NCBI RefSeq assembly: GCF_030160275.1
Contig: NZ_BSOA01000014.1
Span: 1 to 64,000, forward strand
Length of the DNA: 64,000 nt
Source of the DNA: Dyella flagellata
GTDB lineage: Bacteria > Pseudomonadota > Gammaproteobacteria > Xanthomonadales > Rhodanobacteraceae
Reading direction: 5' to 3'
This document shows, piece after piece, positions 56,478 to 64,000 of the stretch. A model generated the notes under the pieces. The model was not told the origin of the DNA. It searched no databases and saw nothing but the letters and a program-made list of their open reading frames with translations. The first letter of the stretch is position 1, and every line of letters begins with the position of its first letter. The position numbers were made by a program, and so were the translations under genes.

Positions 56478-58050
56478 GGATGGTCTGAAAAAGTCCGTCA
56501 CGGACTTTTTCAGACGCGCCGCGTCCGGTACACGCCCGGACGCGGCTACGCCAGATCAGGCACTTGCGTGCCAGATCTGCGGCGGGCCTTCCTTGGCCCG
56601 CGGAAACTCTGAACTTATTCAGAGTTTCCCCAATCGCTTGCCCGTGGTCTTCATGCTGGCGATGCTTGGCGGCTGCTCGCTGGCACCTGCCTATCACGCG
56701 CCGACGCTGCCGCCGATGCCGACGAATTTCAAAGAGGGCGACACGGCCTGGAAGGTCGCCGCACCCGCCGACGAAACGCCGCATGGAAACTGGTGGACGG
56801 TGTATGACGACGCCAGCTTGAGCCAGCTGGAAGCCAAGCTCGATGCCGACAATCCGAGTTTGGCGGCTGCCCTGGCCAGGTATGACGCTGCACGTGCCTT
56901 CGAAAGCCAGTTCGCCGCAGGCCTGTTTCCGCATGTGGACGCGATGGCCAATCCGCTGCGCGCACGCCAATCGGACGATCGCCCCTTGCGCGGCAGCCAT
57001 CAACCCGACGAATACGACAGCGACACGGTCGGGATTGCGGCCAGTTACGATCTGGATCTGTGGGGACGCATCCGCAACGAAGTCAGCGCGGGGCGCGCGC
57101 TGGCGCAGGCGGCCCAGGCCGATCTTGCATCGGCCAAGCTGAGCCTGGAGGCGCGGCTTGCCGGCGATTACGTGCGCCTGCGCGGTTACGATATTCAGGT
57201 GCGCATTTTGCAGGATGCCTTGAAGGCTTATCAGCGTGCCCTCGTGCTCACCGAGAACCGTCATAGCGGTGGTGTGGCTTCCGGCCTCGATGTATCGCGG
57301 GCGCAGGCGCAGCTCGAAGATGCACAGGCTCAGGTGACCGATGTCATGGCGCAGCGTGCGCTGTCTGAGCACGCTATTGCGGCGCTGGTCGGCGAGCCGG
57401 CATCGAGCTTCTCGGTTGCATCTGAGCAGGATCAGCTGAAGGTGCCGATGACGCCAGTCGGAGTGCCTTCCGGCTTGCTGGAGCGGCGCCCGGACATCGC
57501 CGCTGCGGAGCGGCGCGTGTTTGCCGCCAACGCCAGCATCGGTGTGGCGCGTGCTGCGTTCTTTCCCGATCTGAGCCTGTCAGGCAGCTACGGTTTCCAG
57601 AACACCGGCATGAACAACCTGCTCGCGATCGGCAATCGATTCTGGGCACTGGGGCCGCTGGCTACGCTGAACATTTTCGATGCCGGCCTGCGTAGCGCGC
57701 AGTTGCGCGAGGCGCATGCGCAATTTGCGCAAGCTTCGGCCGACTATCGTCAAACCGTGCTCACCGCCTTCCGCGAAGTGGAGGACGACCTGGCGTTGCT
57801 GCAGCAACTGGGCACCGAAGCGCAGCAGGAAGATCAGGCCTTCGCCGCCGCGCAGCAGACTTTGAACATCGCCACCAACCGCTATCGCGAAGGCATCGTC
57901 AATTACCTGGATGTGGTCACGGCACAAACCGCCGCGCTGTCGGCGCAACGCAGTGCGGAGACGATTCGCACACGGCGATTGCAGGCCAGTGTGGGCCTGA
58001 TTCGTGCAGTAGGAGGCGGGTGGACGCGTGATGCGGCAAGTAGCAAGTAG
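56458..58050 (+). CDS. NodT-family outer-membrane efflux channel lipoprotein, N-terminus interrupted by hairpin array
   Basis: The channel part (TolC/NodT type: YHAPTLPP, NWWTVYDDASLSQLEAKL, RHSGGVASGLDVSRAQAQLEDAQAQV, GLLERRPDIAAAERRVFAANA) is intact. The ATG at 56458 has GGAGA 5 bases upstream and overlaps the adaptor gene. However, 50 or so codons of palindromic DNA (56483-56629) separate MVHRLS from the lipobox LAMLGGC, placing the lipidation Cys at residue 73. Without the insert, the N-terminus would be a normal lipoprotein signal. Starts inside or after the array (TTG 56638, ATG 56653) lack a good ribosome site and the basic n-region. Confidence 0.85.
   Translation: MVHRLSKDGLKKSVTDFFRRAASGTRPDAATPDQALACQICGGPSLARGNSELIQSFPNRLPVVFMLAMLGGCSLAPAYHAPTLPPMPTNFKEGDTAWKVAAPADETPHGNWWTVYDDASLSQLEAKLDADNPSLAAALARYDAARAFESQFAAGLFPHVDAMANPLRARQSDDRPLRGSHQPDEYDSDTVGIAASYDLDLWGRIRNEVSAGRALAQAAQADLASAKLSLEARLAGDYVRLRGYDIQVRILQDALKAYQRALVLTENRHSGGVASGLDVSRAQAQLEDAQAQVTDVMAQRALSEHAIAALVGEPASSFSVASEQDQLKVPMTPVGVPSGLLERRPDIAAAERRVFAANASIGVARAAFFPDLSLSGSYGFQNTGMNNLLAIGNRFWALGPLATLNIFDAGLRSAQLREAHAQFAQASADYRQTVLTAFREVEDDLALLQQLGTEAQQEDQAFAAAQQTLNIATNRYREGIVNYLDVVTAQTAALSAQRSAETIRTRRLQASVGLIRAVGGGWTRDAASSK
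56483..56629. repeat. Array of five consecutive hairpins inside the channel gene
   Basis: Hairpin 1: 16-bp perfect arms 56483-56498/56500-56515 with a 1-base loop. Hairpin 2: 11-bp arms 56518-56528/56536-56546. Hairpin 3: GGCAC/GTGCC (56559-56563/56568-56572) within imperfect flanks. Hairpin 4: GCGGGCC/GGCCCGC (56582-56588/56595-56601). Hairpin 5: 12-bp arms 56602-56613/56618-56629. The array keeps the reading frame open. It resembles a composite extragenic palindromic element. Confidence 0.9.
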
Positions 58051-58062
58051 GCTGGGCCCGAT

Positions 58063-60237
58063 TCAATATAAATCGATCGGATCCACATCCAGCGACCAGC
58101 GCACCTTGCGTGCGTTAGGCAACTGCGCCAACAGCATCGACCACGGCCGGGCGGCGGCATGCAGGTCACGCCTGCTGGCCGATTCGATCAACAACTGGCC
58201 GCGCTGGCGCCCCGCACGTAGCGGCATGGGTGCTGGCATGGGACCGGCGATCTGCAAACCGTCGACCACCGGCAAGGCAGCACAGGCCTCGGCAAGGAAG
58301 GCATCGACCGTCGCACGCTGATGTGCTTCGCAACGCAGCAGCAACTGGTGGCCGTAAGGCGGAAGCCCGGTTTGCCGGCGTTCGGCAAGCAGTTCTTTTG
58401 CCGCGCTGGCATAGCCCTGCGCCAGCAACGTGCGCAGCAGCGGATGATCGGGATGGTGGGTTTGCAGCAGCACGCGCCCCGGCTTGCGTGCGCGCCCCGC
58501 GCGTCCTGCCACTTGTACCACCAATTGCGCGAGGCGTTCGCCGCTACGGAAGTCGACGCTGAGCAAGCCTTCGTCCACACCGACGATCGCCACCAGGGTG
58601 AGATTGGGCAGATCGTGACCTTTGGCCAACATCTGCGTGCCAACCAGGATGGCCGGCGCGTCTTGCTGCAGATTGCCCAGCAACTGTTCGAACGCATCGC
58701 GTCGGCGAGTGGTCTCGCGATCGATGCGCAGCACCGGCACTGCCCGGAAATGCGCGGCGAGCGCTTCTTCCAGCCGCTCAGTGCCTTGGCCTTGCGGTTT
58801 CAGGTCCTGGCTGCCGCACGCCGGACAGGCAGCGGGCACGGGTGCTTGCAGATCACAGTGATGGCATACCAGCTTGCGCCACGCTGCATGTAAGGTAAGG
58901 GCGTGTTCGCAGCGCGGGCATTCGGCATGCCAGCCGCAGCCGTGGCACAGCAACACCGGCGCGTAGCCGCGGCGATTGCGAAACACCAGCACTTGTTCGC
59001 CACGCGCAATGGTTTCGTCGACCGCGTGCAGCAGCGCCGGCGACAGGCCATGCTCAAGCCGCTGCGCCCGCATATCGATGATTTGCACCCGCGGCGGTTG
59101 CGTGGCGGCGGGACGCGAGCGCAAGTGCAGTGCACGGTAACGGCCAGCTTCGACGTTTGCCAGGCTTTCCAGCGATGGCGTGGCAGAGCCCAGCAGCACC
59201 GGCACTTGCAAGGCGCGCGCGCGCACCAAGGCCAAGTCCCGCGCGTGATAGCGGAAGCCTTCCTGCTGTTTGTAGGCACCGTCGTGTTCTTCGTCGACGA
59301 TGATCAACCCGGCATACGGCAGCGGCGTGAACACCGCCGAGCGCGTACCCAACACAACTTTCGCCTCGCCCGAGCGCATGCGCAGCCATGCGCGGGCGCG
59401 CTCTCCTTCGGCGAGGTTGGAATGCAGTACCTCCACTGGTACGCCGAGCCGTTCGCGCAGGCGTCGTACAGTCTGTGGCGCAAGACCGATCTCAGGTACC
59501 AGCAGCAGCGCTTGCCTGCCTGCCGCCAAGCTGCGTTCGATCAGCGATAGGTAGACCTCGGTCTTGCCGCTGCCGGTGACGCCATCGAGCAGGAATGGCT
59601 GGAATCGGCCGAACGCTTCGGTCACCTCGGCAACCGCAGCCTCTTGTTCCGCATGCATGCTGAGCTTGGGTGCGCTGGCAGAAAAGCCTGGCGCCGGCAT
59701 CACCTTGCCGCGCTCGATCAGGCCGGCTTCGGCCAAGCGCCGCGCTGCGGGGCGCCAGCCGGGCAAAGCGGTATCCAGCCCGGAGGCGGACATCGGTCCG
59801 GCCAGCAGGGTTTGCAATAGCGCCTGACTACCGCCTCTGCGGCTACCTGCATCCAACGCGCTGCGGCCGGCGATAGTCAACGCCCAGATCGGTTCCTGGG
59901 TTTCCGGCAACGGCTTGTCTTCACGCAACAGCAACGGCAGGGCGTTCGCATACGCCTCGCCCGGTGCGCCGAGCCAGTAGTCGGCTGCCCAAGCCAGCGA
60001 TTGCATCAGTTCGGGGTCGAGCAGGGGGGCATCATCCAGCACGCGCAACACCCGCTTCAGTTTTGCGCTGCCGACCTGGGCCGGCACATCCGCCTGCACC
60101 ACCACCCCGACGGCCTTGCTGCGGCCAAACGGCACCAGTACACGACTACCCACACCCGGTTCGCCCACGGTGGGCGGGAGGTAGTCGAACAAGGTGGGAA
60201 GAGGAACCGGTAAGGCGATACGAAAAACGGATGGCAT
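58063..60237 (-). CDS. priA: Primosomal replication restart helicase PriA
   Basis: This 724-residue 3'-5' helicase reloads DnaB at stalled forks. It has the N-terminal fork-binding domain (RIALPVPLPTLFDYLPP, GSRVLVPFGRSKAVGVV), Walker A GVTGSGKTEVY, DEEHD, GSATPSLES, eight Cys of the zinc module (CHGCGWHAECPRCEH, CHHCDLQAPVPAACPACGS), and motif V/VI VGTQMLAKGHDLPN and QVAGRAGRA. The ATG at 60237 matches the family start; the 30-residue upstream extension is unlike it. It converges on the efflux channel gene with 12 bp between stops and no terminator. Confidence 0.95.
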   Translation of the reverse strand: MPSVFRIALPVPLPTLFDYLPPTVGEPGVGSRVLVPFGRSKAVGVVVQADVPAQVGSAKLKRVLRVLDDAPLLDPELMQSLAWAADYWLGAPGEAYANALPLLLREDKPLPETQEPIWALTIAGRSALDAGSRRGGSQALLQTLLAGPMSASGLDTALPGWRPAARRLAEAGLIERGKVMPAPGFSASAPKLSMHAEQEAAVAEVTEAFGRFQPFLLDGVTGSGKTEVYLSLIERSLAAGRQALLLVPEIGLAPQTVRRLRERLGVPVEVLHSNLAEGERARAWLRMRSGEAKVVLGTRSAVFTPLPYAGLIIVDEEHDGAYKQQEGFRYHARDLALVRARALQVPVLLGSATPSLESLANVEAGRYRALHLRSRPAATQPPRVQIIDMRAQRLEHGLSPALLHAVDETIARGEQVLVFRNRRGYAPVLLCHGCGWHAECPRCEHALTLHAAWRKLVCHHCDLQAPVPAACPACGSQDLKPQGQGTERLEEALAAHFRAVPVLRIDRETTRRRDAFEQLLGNLQQDAPAILVGTQMLAKGHDLPNLTLVAIVGVDEGLLSVDFRSGERLAQLVVQVAGRAGRARKPGRVLLQTHHPDHPLLRTLLAQGYASAAKELLAERRQTGLPPYGHQLLLRCEAHQRATVDAFLAEACAALPVVDGLQIAGPMPAPMPLRAGRQRGQLLIESASRRDLHAAARPWSMLLAQLPNARKVRWSLDVDPIDLY

Positions 60238-60371
60238 GGCTGAGTGTATCGCGCGGTAGTCGGGCTCTTTAGAGGAGGCGGTGTCAGCACTGGATGACAA
60301 GCTTGCCAGCGATTGCTGCTCTGTCATCTAGGAAAAACGGCTAAGTGGCTCATCGGCACTGGGTTTTTCCG

Positions 60372-60406
60372 TTATCCACAAGACCTGTGGATAAGTCTGT
60401 GGATGT
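60372..60406. promoter_or_regulatory. Inverted pair of consensus DnaA boxes (plus a third weaker one) upstream of priA
   Basis: TTATCCACA at 60372-60380 and its complement TGTGGATAA at 60386-60394 are both exact consensus DnaA boxes, five bases apart. TGTGGATGT at 60398-60406 is a 7/9 match. They lie 135 bp upstream of the priA start. The whole interval 60238-60612 has no gene that I can support; it also holds a TTGACA-N8-TGTCAA palindrome at 60544-60563. Confidence 0.75.
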
Positions 60407-60612
60407 GCCGTTGAGAGGGGGCTGTTTCGCGCGTCAGAGCGGCCCTTGTGACAGGCTGTTCAACTTTTGACCACCTTGAAATCTTCAACTAAATCAATGG
60501 ATTGAATGGATGCTTTGGATTCATGCCGGCCAGACTCACGGACTTGACACAGAAGTATGTCAATACCTTGACGCTGTGCAAAACCGGGGTTATAGGGCTC
60601 CGAAAATGACAA

Positions 60613-61764
60613 TCAGTGGGCCAGCCCCAGGACCACGGCGACTACCAGAAACAGCACCAGTAGCCAGAAATAGCACCATCCGACGAGCCAGTATTTCAAG
60701 GCGGTCATCACCCAGCCCTGGCGATAGACCCGCTTCTGCATGATCAGCAGGTAGGCTGGCACCCACAGAATGAGGGCGATCTGCAGCGTACCGGCCGCGT
60801 ACCCCGCCCACGCAGCCAATGGCCTCAGCCAGCTGTTGAGCAGTCCGGTGATCACGATCAGTAGCAGGCTGATGAACAGGAAGGCGTGGCTGTGCAGGGA
60901 GACGATCAGGTGCTCCATGTAGAGCCGACGCTTGAAGACATAGAACAGCTTCAGCAGCAAGGCGAACACGGGTACCAGCACCAGCATGGTGCCGGGAAGC
61001 GCGCCATAGGTGCCGGTCGCGAGCCGATCCCAGGCTTCGCGGCGTTCGGCCTGGCTGCCGTGGCTGAGCGCGTTGCCGTTTTTCTTGACGTTGCGGGCGA
61101 ATTCGGCAAGACGGTCGTTGACGAAGTCGGGCGCCCAGCTGAGGTGCACCGGCATCTTTGAGCTTCCGGTGTCCTCTTCGTCGGGGTGTGCAGCGCTGGC
61201 GGTCGACGCGCCAGCGGGTGCGCCCAGTTCGACCAGTCTGGCATTGGCGCGCTCACGCAGCTTCCGCTCTGCCTGATCGACCTGGGTGACGATCGCGGGA
61301 TTGCCGACGGCACGCGTGGCTTCCAGCGCATCCAACTGCTTGTCCAGCTGATGCTGCACTTCCTTGGCCGTCTGTGCCTGCGAAAAATCAGCGCCCTGGT
61401 CAGCCAGCAAGGTGTTCTGGTGGCGCTGCTGGATGCGCTGGGTAAGCACGTCCGTGGCCAGGTGCAAGGTGAAGAAGGACAGCAGGCACAACACGAACAT
61501 CAGCCGGAACGGCGCGATGTAGCGCACCCGCCGCCCGCTGAAATATTCCAGCGTGAGGTAACCCGGCTTGAGGAACAGCGTCGGGATCGTGTGCAGGATG
61601 CGCCCGTCGACGTGCAGGAAGGTCTCGAAGAACTCTTCCCACAGCCCATGCACCGGCCGCAGAACGCTATGCACCGACTGGCCACAATGGTGGCAATACT
61701 CGCCCTGCAGCGGCGCCTGACAGTTGGCGCAAAGCGCGCCTTCGTGGGAGGTCAGTTCCTTCAT
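60613..61764 (-). CDS. DUF3667 membrane protein with N-terminal zinc ribbon
   Basis: This 383-residue protein has CANCQAPLQGEYCHHCGQ, a four-Cys zinc ribbon of the DUF3667 family. It then has the HGLWEEFFETFLHVDGRILHTIPTLFLKPGYLTLEYFSGRRVRYIAPFRLMF pattern and about five membrane helices, with a charged, coiled-coil-rich middle region (about residues 110-230). The function is unknown. The ATG at 61764 begins just before the ribbon. It is isolated between intergenic regions. Confidence 0.85.
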   Translation of the reverse strand: MKELTSHEGALCANCQAPLQGEYCHHCGQSVHSVLRPVHGLWEEFFETFLHVDGRILHTIPTLFLKPGYLTLEYFSGRRVRYIAPFRLMFVLCLLSFFTLHLATDVLTQRIQQRHQNTLLADQGADFSQAQTAKEVQHQLDKQLDALEATRAVGNPAIVTQVDQAERKLRERANARLVELGAPAGASTASAAHPDEEDTGSSKMPVHLSWAPDFVNDRLAEFARNVKKNGNALSHGSQAERREAWDRLATGTYGALPGTMLVLVPVFALLLKLFYVFKRRLYMEHLIVSLHSHAFLFISLLLIVITGLLNSWLRPLAAWAGYAAGTLQIALILWVPAYLLIMQKRVYRQGWVMTALKYWLVGWCYFWLLVLFLVVAVVLGLAH

Positions 61765-62354
61765 CGCTAGCGTTCCCCTTGGTGCAGCTTCGAATCTTGG
61801 CGGCTGCGGTGGAAATAGGGAATAGGGAATTTGGACTGGATGGCCTCCTGGCGCGCTTGGGGACAGCTGGCCCAGGCGTATCGCCGCCAGGCGCTGAGCC
61901 GATTCAGACGAGGCGTTCTAGAGGGCGCCGGCTAACCAGAAATTGCCGTGCATGCTGACCGCATCAATTTGGCTCGACCAGGGCAAGAGCACGGCTGTGC
62001 TTTGCTAGGTTTTCGATGAGCAAGTTAGCTCAGAGATACAGTTCGATGTCGCGTATGGCCTGCGCGCAAGCGTGCGGTAAACATTCCTGTGAAAGTTCAT
62101 AGAGCATGGGATGAATACATATTTTGCAACAATTTTTATAGGAATCCCTTGACGCGAAGCTAGTATATCTAGCGTCACGCTTGCGTAATTTGCTTCGTGG
62201 CCAGTGACGCAGGCCGCCTCTTCAAGAGGCTTGGCCCCTAAGTAAAAACAGCCGTTTCTCTTAAAGAATTGCGATCTGTTAGCCAACACCGGTACCGGTT
62301 GGGGCGAGCGGTTTGCTCGGGCGCGCGTGCGCTCAACTTACAAGGAGGATCCAC
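61765..62354. other. 590-bp region without a supported gene
   Basis: Contents: a short tandem repeat of AATAGGG (61814-61830, 2.4 copies); an AT-rich stretch (about 62110-62170) with a GCTAG-TATAT-CTAGC palindrome at 62159-62173; a small hairpin GCCTCTT/AAGAGGC at 62215-62229; and the leader of the next gene with AGGAGG at 62343-62348. The AT-rich block is the likely promoter zone for the PraB-like gene, but I cannot align a convincing -35/-10 pair. Confidence 0.7.
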
Positions 62355-62819
62355 ATGTTTGTGATCAAGACGCTGTTACAAGGTTCCGCATTGGCTGTCG
62401 GTGTAGTTTTGGCTGCGCCGGTTTTTGCAGCTCATGCCGTCCCCTTCAACACCACCTTTACCGCGACCGGTCCCACTACGATGACACAGTCCGGTCTGCA
62501 TATTCCCTGCAATTCCAGTTTCGTGCTGGTCACCGATGGCAGTGGTGACGTTACGGTAACTCAAGCTACTTTCTCAGGTGGTAGTCCCATGTGTAACGTG
62601 ATCACGGCATCCGGCCTGCCCTGGCCGGTATCGCTCAATTCGACTACCGCCGCGGTGATCCACAACGTCACTGTGCGAAGCCCATTGGGTACTTGTTCGG
62701 GCAACGTCGACGCAACGATCAATAACAGCAATAGCCAGATTTTCCTCGACGGTCGTTTCGGAACGTGCGCAGTGACGGGCTATCTCTCCGTCACGCCTCA
62801 GTTCAAGGTTGTGGATTAA
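62355..62819 (+). CDS. Small secreted PraA/PraB-like protein
   Basis: This 154-residue exported protein has a signal peptide (ALAVGVVLAAPVFAAHA). The mature part is Ser/Thr/Asn-rich with four cysteines (HIPCNSSF, PMCNVI, GTCSGN, FGTCAV), likely two disulphides. The pattern TFTATGPTTM...CNSSFVL and ...GLPWPV resembles the PraA/PraB 'activator of alkane oxidation' family. The similarity is judged by eye, so the name is tentative. Strong AGGAGG precedes the ATG. It is upstream of a FadL-type porin, which fits a role with hydrophobic substrates. Confidence 0.7.
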   Translation: MFVIKTLLQGSALAVGVVLAAPVFAAHAVPFNTTFTATGPTTMTQSGLHIPCNSSFVLVTDGSGDVTVTQATFSGGSPMCNVITASGLPWPVSLNSTTAAVIHNVTVRSPLGTCSGNVDATINNSNSQIFLDGRFGTCAVTGYLSVTPQFKVVD

Positions 62820-62926
62820 GGCGCCATATCCGGCGACGTCGATTCAACTGAAGCAGAGTGGCGTGGTGTCCGGCCAAATCGGGCCGGCCCATGCTGCTTG
62901 TCAGCGGGCAATAGGCATACCAAAGC

Positions 62927-64000
62927 ATGCATACTGTGAAAAATAAAGACATCTATCCGATTTTTCGTTCTCTGCAGACGATGGCATTGACGTTAGCACT
63001 ATTCGTCGGCCTGGCTGCGGCGCAGCAGACACAGGCGGCGGCGTTCCAGCTGCCAGTCACCAACGCGGCCGGTTACGGCCGCGCATTCGCCGGCGGCTCG
63101 TTATGGCGGAATGATCCTTCCGCCGCCTACAACAATCCGGCCGCGATGGCCTGGTTCACCGGCCCGATAGCGCAAGGCAGCTGGATCGGCATTGATGTCC
63201 ATGCGCAGTTCGACGGCATCAACACTGGCTCCGACATCGAGCCACCCGGATTACCGCCCTGCTTGGGCGCGCCTTGTCCCGCGGCCTCCAATCCGAATGC
63301 CCGCGACGGCGTCATCTCCGATGGTTCTGCCTTCTACGTGCAACCCATATCGGAGCGCTTTGCCATCGGTTTTGGCATGGAGGCGCCTTATGGCTTGAGG
63401 ACCAAATACAGCGGCGACTGGGTTGGCCGTGATTTCGGCATCATGACGAGCCTGAAATCGATGGGACTCAGTTTGGCGGCCAGCTTCAAGCTCAGCGACA
63501 GCTTCGCTTTGGGCGTGGGCGTGACCGGACAACGCACACGCGCTCAGCTCAACAACGGATTGAACCTTGGTGCGACCGAAGCACTGCAGGGTGGCGCCTA
63601 CAACACTCCAGGTACTATCGGGCAGATCAACGTCCGCGTACACGACTGGTCGCTAGGCTATTTTCTAGGTGGCGAGTGGAAGCCGACCGAGATCGATTTG
63701 CTGGGTATCAGCTATCACTCCCGTGTGGGCAATCAGCTTAAAGGCCGCTACGACATGTATTTTCCCAATGACGGGAAGTCCGTGACCACTTACTCCCAAG
63801 GCCCGAGTTTCCCGTCATCGACGACGATCAACGGAAAAGGCGCTGTGTTGGCCATCCCGCAGCTCAATGCGACGTTTGGGTCTGGCGGCCCGCTGCACGA
63901 ATTGTTCCCGAACTACGTGAACCTGCCGCCACTCAACCCGGATGGTGGACCGGCGACGGCCTCACTGGATCTGCCGGCCTTCGTCACCATCGACTATCTG
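62927..64000 (+). CDS. FadL/OmpP1/TodX family outer-membrane porin, partial (runs off window)
   Basis: An open frame of 358 codons continues past the window end. The N-terminus has a signal peptide (MALTLALFVGLAAAQQTQA), then AAFQLPVTNAAGYGRAFAGGSLWRNDPSAAYNNPAAMAWF, the FadL pattern of N-terminal hatch residues and 'NPA' motif. Beta-strand repeats follow (FAIGFGMEAPYGLRTKYSGDWVGRD, LGYFLGGEWKPTEIDLLGISYHSRV). FadL proteins import long-chain fatty acids and other hydrophobic compounds. The ATG at 62927 has only a weak ribosome site; GTG at 62936 is possible. It is 107 bp after the PraB-like gene. Confidence 0.88.
   Translation, partial: MHTVKNKDIYPIFRSLQTMALTLALFVGLAAAQQTQAAAFQLPVTNAAGYGRAFAGGSLWRNDPSAAYNNPAAMAWFTGPIAQGSWIGIDVHAQFDGINTGSDIEPPGLPPCLGAPCPAASNPNARDGVISDGSAFYVQPISERFAIGFGMEAPYGLRTKYSGDWVGRDFGIMTSLKSMGLSLAASFKLSDSFALGVGVTGQRTRAQLNNGLNLGATEALQGGAYNTPGTIGQINVRVHDWSLGYFLGGEWKPTEIDLLGISYHSRVGNQLKGRYDMYFPNDGKSVTTYSQGPSFPSSTTINGKGAVLAIPQLNATFGSGGPLHELFPNYVNLPPLNPDGGPATASLDLPAFVTIDYL

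Noticed and set aside
60544-60563. TTGACA at 60544 as a promoter
   Set aside because: No -10 box at proper spacing; it is part of a TTGACA-N8-TGTCAA palindrome and lies downstream of the DUF3667 gene.
62005-62289. 94-codon minus-strand frame in the intergenic region
   Set aside because: No ribosome site, no domain, and it covers the likely promoter zone of the PraB-like gene.

Overview
This is a GC-rich gammaproteobacterial chromosome segment. The trxA-rho-rhlB cluster, ftsEX-rpoH neighbourhood, Xanthomonas-type TonB receptor and SMP-30/Dgo sugar locus point to Xanthomonadales. The hopanoid genes, mevalonate genes and abundant palindromic repeats suggest Rhodanobacteraceae (Dyella/Frateuria/Rhodanobacter-like). 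This placement is inferred from gene content, not from a marker gene. I see no tRNA, rRNA, CRISPR array or insertion sequence with a transposase.

Layout. (1) 0.2-12 kb: an isoprenoid/hopanoid supercluster. hpnI-hpnJ-hpnK run leftward. A rightward run carries a DUF2147 gene, mvaD, phosphomevalonate kinase, a fused HMG-CoA reductase/mevalonate kinase, idi, hpnH and hpnB. Together these lead from HMG-CoA to IPP/DMAPP and then to side-chain and head-group modification of hopanoids; thiolase, HMG-CoA synthase and squalene-hopene cyclase are not in the window. (2) 12.1-14.3 kb: an M3 peptidyl-dipeptidase lipoprotein. (3) 14.4-31 kb: a galactose/galactan-type utilisation locus. It has a tightly overlapping leftward De Ley-Doudoroff operon (dgoR-dgoK-dgoA-dgoD-galactose dehydrogenase-lactonase), a sugar porter, and a rightward set of mutarotase, glycoside hydrolase, TonB receptor and BNR/CBM protein. 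Two paralogous FadR-type repressors bracket it. (4) 31-35 kb: an AraC regulator, then a three-gene bufferin-like RiPP operon (Cys-rich secreted precursor, DUF692 MNIO enzyme, DUF2063 partner) with a divergent DoxX gene. (5) 35-49.6 kb: a hypothetical gene, a LysE-type exporter coupled to glutamate-cysteine ligase, a QseBC-like two-component system, yjdM, rho (long disordered N-terminus), trxA, rhlB, ftsEX, a tandem-receiver protein, ung and rpoH. rpoH carries a perfect CIRCE element and a sigma-E-like promoter. (6) 49.8-58 kb: a two-component system followed by an RND-MFP-OMF efflux operon; the OMF signal peptide is interrupted by an array of five hairpins. (7) 58-64 kb: priA with an inverted pair of DnaA boxes upstream, a DUF3667 membrane protein, a PraB-like secreted protein and a FadL-type porin cut by the window end.

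The strongest candidates for something unusual are the HMGR-mevalonate kinase fusion, the bufferin-like copper/metal-stress RiPP operon, the dual HrcA/sigma-E control inferred for rpoH, the hairpin array inside the OMF coding sequence, and a palindromic repeat family that supplies the stop codon and last residues of two unrelated proteins.
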